Below are positions 58,440 through 64,000 of a stretch of 64,000 nucleotides of DNA, one piece after another. The DNA is from Trichopria drosophilae. Taxonomy: Eukaryota > Arthropoda > Insecta > Hymenoptera > Diapriidae. Location: positions 87,434,501-87,498,500 of the forward strand of contig CM059585.1 in the NCBI GenBank assembly GCA_030407085.1, given 5' to 3'. The translations under genes and the position numbers were made by a program. Numbering within the stretch: the first letter of the stretch is position 1; each line of letters starts with the position of its first letter. A model generated the notes under the pieces. That model had not been told where the DNA came from. It made no database searches and saw only the letters and a list, made by a program, of their open reading frames with translations.

Positions 58440-58875
58440 TCTGAGAATTTTGAAACGAATAAAAAAAGAAATTGTTGGTTAGTTTTTTGCATCTAATGAA
58501 GAATTAACAAATTATATATCTCAATAAACAATGAAGTTTTTCAGGGCCTCGAAGTCCATAACGCGTTGGTCATCGGCTGCCACCAACTTTAATCACTCAT
58601 TACTTTTTAACTATCCGACCAATAAAGATAAAACTTTCCAGAAAATTTGTTCATACCTTTAGCAGCTTTTAGGAACAACTTTCTCGCTGACAGTTTTCGG
58701 ATACTCGAAATTTGATCGATAAACGAAGAGCCAGAAAGTATATTTTGCAGTTGCGTAGAAAAAAATTAATAACTCTATTGTTTATTGAGATATATAATTT
58801 ATTATTTCAGCATTATATGCAGAAATCTCTATCGAACAATTTCTTTTTTTATTTGTTTCAAAACCTTCAAAATTG
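58440..58875. repeat. Palindromic repeat
   Basis: TTTTGAAACGAATAAAAAAA and AATTATATATCTCAATAAAC on the left pair with GTTTATTGAGATATATAATT and the inverse of the former on the right. A smaller inverted repeat with TTCACACTG and TTAACACC words follows at about 58990-59217. Confidence 0.6.
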
Positions 58876-59217
58876 ACTACGTTATAGCGACATGAAATAA
58901 AAAAGCCGGCCACGCAGAAACTAGTCCTGCCTCTAAACTTGAAGCATAGTATTTAATTCTTTAATCTTCTTCTTCCTTCCTCCATATTAAAAATGCAGCG
59001 TGAAATCGGTATCATATTTCACACCGTAGAGGAGTGTATATAGGTCCATACCTGGTCCGGTGTAAATGAACAGTTTCAAATCAAACCGTTCGTACGTTTC
59101 ACACCGCGAATGGATATCTATTAAACCTCTCACTGGTGTTAATATTAACACCGAAAACCATCATACCTCCCACGGGACTGTTTCACACTGTCAAATTTTT
59201 AACAGTGTAATATTGTA

Positions 59218-59842
59218 AAGGATAAAGCTGTCCAATATAGATAAGAAACTATTTTAAGGAGCGTAAATGCTACACTTAAGATGAATTTTACGGACCGAGT
59301 GGAGATTGCGAGTCTGAGGACAGGCGAAGACCGTCCTGAGGGTCTCACAACTAACAATCGAGGCTTTAGCTTTAATTTACGCAATAAAATGACATAAAAT
59401 ATCTTATGACACACGAGGGAAAATGTTTTTTACGTGAATGTGATTGCGACCCTTGCCTTCGGCTAGGGTGGCAACCCTCCCGTTCGCAGAAAAATCTTTT
59501 AACCACTTGTATCGTAATATACTATTGTAGATCGGAAATGACGAAAAACATCGCCAAATTTTGTAGCGAACTAGGTGGGTTACGGAAGTAACGAATGAGC
59601 CTACAAAATTTTAATTTTTCGGGTAATCGTGATTTTGTGGGAGGGCAAAGTGAAATTAAAAAACATTCAACATCTACCAAACTAATGAATAACTTCATAT
59701 AATTTAATATATTTATTTAAAATAAGCAGAGTTAGGATAAATCAAATAAGAATATCAATATAATCTGCATTTGAAATAAAAAAAGGTTATGTGACTTCGG
59801 CGTCTATATTCGAGTTGAACTTACATACTAGAGGGTCTCTAA
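59218..59842. other. Intergenic, no gene seen
   Basis: Short frames (59199-59414 -, 59406-59591 +) have no recognisable motif. A less AT-rich patch at 59290-59370 and 59440-59480 is unexplained. Confidence 0.4.
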
Positions 59843-60028
59843 TAGCGTATTCGGGCGGACTGCACCGCCTGTACCGTTTTTGCACCGTTTTTGCACCGCT
59901 TGGGGAGACTCCACGGAATAATGCTAAACATATGTATAGCCTTTGGGTGTGAGTTGTTCACCGCCCGAACACGTGCACTGTGACGGTGCAGAAACGGTGC
60001 AGGCGGTTCAGTACGCCCGAATACGCTA
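59843..60028. mobile_element. PIF/Harbinger-like MITE, copy 2
   Basis: Same family as 57898-58071 but in opposite orientation, 186 bp, flanked by TAA at 59840-59842 and 60029-60031. It has the same ends, the same CCGTGGAGTCTCCCCAAGCGG core, and one extra short stretch. Confidence 0.85.
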
Positions 60029-60492
60029 TAAGGGAACTGTGCATCGCTCTCTTTCTATACGTCTATTGCAGCCTGCACTCACGCGTCAGCCTATTGCTGA
60101 CGCGCTCTATTCTTATATCTCTTAGTGATATTAAAGTTACTAGAGGTATTAGTCTAGTGATATGCATTCGCAATGTCATCTAACGTTGTCTTGTCGAACT
60201 ATGCTGGGAGAATATGGTTCTTTTCAAAAGTTTGCTCTTGATTCTTTTGATAATCAAATTTCAAAATAAAACACTTTGCAATAAATTAATTTCTCCGCTT
60301 TAACCGGGTTTAAAAATGTATTATTCGGTATAGTTGACTGTGTAATGTCGATTTTGTGTACAATTGCCTTCCTCAGCACCGGAATTTGGTGTAACAAATT
60401 AGAAGAAATATGTAAGTATATTATTATTATTATTATACTGTAATTTTTTAATTTTAGAAAATATTGTACCCATATCATGATTGCTTCATTAA

Positions 60493-60966
60493 CCCCTTCA
60501 CTGTGAGGAGAAAAATCTGAAATGGTAAGAATTTTTTAAGTTACCAAAATTTGTGAGAATATGAAGTCCATTTTTAAACATTCAAAATGGCGGATCCAAT
60601 ATGGCGAACATATTTTTTTTGAAATCTTTGAATTCCGTTGAAACCTGTTACGTGTTGAAATTGTTTCAAGAATAAGTTTATTTAACATTTCATGTCCTGA
60701 GTTACGATATATTCACATTTACAGATCATTTAATAAACTATCATACATTACATTTTTTAAATGTTTTTAACACTAGATGTGTAAGGTAAAAGCAACACTA
60801 TCCGAAATAGAAACAAGATTTTTGAACACTCCCTATACAAAGAACGTAATTTGCACAAGTCATATTAAGAATGTATGTGTGATGTAAATCTATACTTGTT
60901 TTTTTTTGTGCTTTTTATCAATATTTTTGAATGTACGTCTATAGACGTACCCTCACACTCAAGGGG
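60493..60966. mobile_element. PiggyBac-like MITE
   Basis: TTAA lies on both sides (60489-60492, 60967-60970). The ends are CCCCTTCACTGTGAGG and, inverted, CCCCTTGAGTGTGAGGG. The interior has CAAAATGGCGGATCCAATAT, shared with the family at 187-586. Non-coding. Confidence 0.85.
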
Positions 60967-61544
60967 TTAAACAGTGTCTCGTTGCATGATTTTTATGATA
61001 TAATTAATTTACATAGTGTATGAAACCGAACAAAGTACAGGCTTACAATATATGTAACAAAATTACATAAATACTGTAAATAGGTAACCTAATACAAATT
61101 ATAGATATTTTTTGTTATCTGAAAATCAGTTCCAAAATATCAAAAAATGATGTGCACTCATACTGATAGAAATTTGTGATTTTGAAAGGCGCTACAAACT
61201 GTTGGAATTTTAATTTTAATTTTATTTATAATATGTATTTTGAGGTAGGCGAGAAAAGAAATCATTGTAATACTTAACGGTGAACAATAAAGATAACTGT
61301 AAAAGAATGTCGATGACATAAATTATTAAAATATTTGAATGACATTGGCAAAGTTATTTCGAGAGTTTTAAGGGTTCTGGGAAAAAATATTTTCATAAAA
61401 GTTCTCATTACACTTACTTTGTATTCACAAAGAAACACTTGAATGAAAATATGTAATATTAAATTTATAAAAAGATTGGTAAACAAATAATGCTTCTGTT
61501 AAAAAATAACTTTTATAAACACATTTAACGTTTACATTGAAATA

Positions 61545-62960
61545 CTACAACGGTAACTTTCGATATTTACATTGCACCCAAACTCTGTACATCAAGAGCT
61601 GTTTTCCTCGGTTAACCTGCAGTCTTCGGTCAATTAGGTTCTGTTCTTCTTTAAAACCACAATCAGTCATCATTTCCCGAACATCCTCTTAAATAACAAA
61701 ATTTACATAAATATTTAAATGTTTTAAACAAATGTCATAAATTTATTATAGTTATCAATACCTTGCGTAAAAAAGTACACTCGTGTTCCATCACCACGGA
61801 CATAAAAATTTTCCGAAAGACATCTTCCTTTCTTAAATCTCAATTGAGCGAGATCGTATCTTCCATAGTCTCTAAATAACAACAAACCGCCCGGCTTCAG
61901 GTAGCGATGAATTTGTTTAACTACATCTTTCATCCTGTACAAAAAAAAAAGTAAATTAAGTAATAAAATAGTGATGCGATAAAGACGAAAGCATTGTAAG
62001 TATTGAAATATTCATACTTGTTAGGATCAATGGCGGATAAAACAAAAATAAGAATGATGATGTCTATACTATTTTCTTCGAATGGCATTTCCCAATTCTC
62101 ACGAGTTGCATCAAAGACGAAAGCTTTGCACCTGTAATTTCAAATACAAGAATAAAACTTGAATAATATTAAAACGTTGCAGCGCATATTTACCTGCAAT
62201 AATTACCTTGTCGTATCATATTCTGGACTTTGTTGTAAAATTTCTATTGCAGTGTCTGAAAAGTCGCAACAATATACAAATAGGTTTGGATCATTATTGT
62301 ACATAAGTAAAGGAAAGACTGTATTGCCTACTCCACAGCCTATTTCAAATATTCGTAATCCACATTTGTTTACATTTTCTAAAGCAGATTTGTCATCGCT
62401 CTCAAGACATTCTGGGATACGCAAAGGTTTTGAAGTATCTTTTTTAACTATATTAGGTGCGAGCTCTGGAAATTCAGTAAATAACCAGTGTCTATCCTGA
62501 AAAAACCTAAAAAATAAAATTTTCTCATTTAATATTAAGATCGAAATAAATATGAATTTAAGAATAATTAAATATTGACCTATTTTGATGTATGCCATAA
62601 AATTTATTCCAAAATTGATCTGCTTCGGTTTCATATTTCTCTATATCTTGCGGAGAAGCGAATATTGTTGAGTTTTCCGCAACTTTGCTTTTGGCTAATT
62701 CTTCCTGTTCTTTGTCCCAAACAACATTATCCCTTCATAACAAATGTAAATTTATTAAAATAAATCAATTGGTTTTTCAGAATGTTTTAAAATATATATG
62801 TAAACAAATATAAATGACAGCATAAGGTTATAGACACATAACCTACAAATTACCATGCGTTGTGTTTGAAAACGTTTTCTGAATTGGAAAGCGTCCTGTT
62901 TCCAAATTGTGGTCGTTTTGCTTCTTCGGAATTCAATGTTTCTTCTACAGGTTCTGCCAT
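61545..62960 (-). CDS. METTL2: METTL2-type tRNA 3-methylcytidine methyltransferase
   Basis: Six exons in transcript order: 62960-62854, 62732-62580, 62506-62207, 62131-62018, 61934-61762, 61687-61545. Phases agree and the product is 329 aa. Landmarks are VFKHNAWDNVVWD near the N-terminus, [17 protein letters not shown] (88-104), SAM motif EIGCGVGN (141-148), [66 protein letters not shown], and [20 protein letters not shown] at the end. These identify METTL2 rather than METTL6. The enzyme transfers methyl from SAM to N3 of C32 in tRNA-Thr (and Arg) anticodon loops. The linker between FPELAP and the SAM domain is much shorter than in the 378-aa human protein. The start is the first ATG of the conserved frame. 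Confidence 0.95.
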
Positions 62961-63309
62961 TTTGATGTAAAATTTACTTTAGTTGTTTTAAAACTACATA
63001 TATGTACAACAGACTTATTTGGAGCTGTCATACGACAGTGACATAACTGCACACGTGCTATAGTATATCTTTACAATATATGTATATGTATATACGTCAT
63101 GCACATTTACTCCATTTTATTGGATGTTTATATTTTATTGTATGTAAAACGTTATTTTGAATATTACTGCTAGTTAAATGAGAATAAGAATACTTCATTA
63201 ACAGAATTTCTGTGATTTAAGGATATTAGTAAATTTAAACAAAAAAATTATAGGCAAATGTAATTTATTTAACGATACTTTTATAGTTAAAAAACAGTTT
63301 TTATATTAA

Positions 63310-63890
63310 CCCATTAACGCCTGAAATGGCATTTTTTATACTTCATTTTCAATCAAGTATTTGGTATCAAAATTGAAGTTGAAAACATTTGAAAGGTACA
63401 TATCCTATTCACTGATATATACGTATATCAGTGATCCTGTTGTTTTCGAGGTCGCTCTTCAAGATTCCGAGGTCAAAATTGAGTTTCAGCCATCAGAAAT
63501 TCCAATATGGCGCCGAATTTTTTAAAAAATTCCAAAAAATTGGGAATTATTTATTCCTATCAATTTTTTTCGAGCTATTAGAATATTGGAATTCTATTGG
63601 AAGCGTGCATAATGGTGCATAAAACAGTTGAATTTTAAGAAAAAATTTTACTTTTATACCCCACATCATTGTAACGACCTCAAAATGGCGTCAACAATGA
63701 AAATTTCTTTGGAAAATTTCTGAACGTTCTAACTCAAAAACTACGTGCTGTTCTAAAAAAATTGCAAAGAACAAAAAACTCTTAGAATTCATCAGAGAAT
63801 ACACTAATTTTTTTTTTCAGAATTTTTTGTAAATAAATTACAATTTTGAAAAAAATGTTGACAAAAAATTTTTCAAAATCTTGCTCTTGA
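63310..63890. repeat. Diverged TTAA-bounded repeat of the CGCTGATTACGAA family
   Basis: It starts TTAA|CCCATTAACGCC at 63306 and contains TTTTCGAGGTCGCTC and TCCAATATGGCGCCG. No right end is seen before the SINE, so the right boundary is approximate. Confidence 0.5.
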
Positions 63891-63970
63891 TTCGGCTTCG
63901 TGGCTCAGGCGGTTAACGCACTGGACTACGAAGTCGTAGGTTGTGAGTTCGATCCCCGTCTGGTGAACAA
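63891..63970 (+). repeat. tRNA-derived SINE head or tRNA pseudogene
   Basis: It has A box TGGCTCAGGCGGTTAACGC and B box GAGTTCGATCCCC at tRNA spacing. Between them CTGGACTACGAAGTC resembles a tRNA-Arg(ACG) anticodon arm. Acceptor and D stems do not pair, so a functional tRNA is unlikely. The element probably continues beyond the window end. Confidence 0.55.
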
Positions 63971-64000
63971 ATTTTCGATTTCGTTTCCAAGCAGCAGCTC

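Noticed and set aside
63891..63970. Functional tRNA-Arg gene
   Set aside because: A and B boxes fit, but acceptor and D stems do not pair, so a SINE head is more likely.

Overview
The window is AT-rich eukaryotic DNA. Short exons with GT-AG introns, TATA/initiator and poly(A) signals, and a dense load of foldback DNA transposons, LINE debris and one copia retrotransposon point to an insect. The wording of the conserved proteins suggests a hymenopteran, but that last step is inference.

Three conserved multi-exon genes could be rebuilt by hand with every splice phase agreeing. (1) 5021-6828, + strand: the insect C9orf78/TLS1 spliceosome-associated protein, 6 exons, 294 aa. (2) 10804-38956, - strand: an SLC23 nucleobase/ascorbate transporter (SVCT type), 13 exons, 592 aa, with a 30-nt first coding exon behind a TATA+initiator promoter near 39047-39078. 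(3) 61545-62960, - strand: a METTL2-type tRNA 3-methylcytidine methyltransferase, 6 exons, 329 aa. A single-exon ankyrin-repeat gene (190 aa) lies at 55498-56070.

Mobile DNA fills much of the rest. 1-4680 holds arrays of large palindromes and a foldback element carrying the same THAP-domain fragment in both arms; its right arm is split by a TTAA-flanked insertion. TTAA-flanked, piggyBac-like MITEs sit in the TLS1 intron and at 57.0 and 60.5 kb. The SLC23 introns contain several long hairpin elements, a piggyBac transposase remnant, a GIY-YIG fragment and LINE fragments. 44772-49519 is an apparently complete copia element (LTRs, tRNA-iMet-type primer site, one 1325-aa gag-pol frame, 5-bp target duplication) lying between two copies of an unrelated dispersed repeat (42.1-43.5 and 51.7-53.0 kb). 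At 57.9 kb a TAA-flanked PIF/Harbinger-like MITE splits a tRNA-derived SINE between its A and B boxes; a sister copy lies at 59.8 kb in opposite orientation. The window ends in another tRNA-like SINE head.

The three conserved genes belong to unrelated pathways (splicing, membrane transport, tRNA modification), and nothing in the layout suggests that they work together. The unusual material is structural: nested transposons and transcribed intronic palindromes. All calls come from reading by eye; no alignment or search was run.
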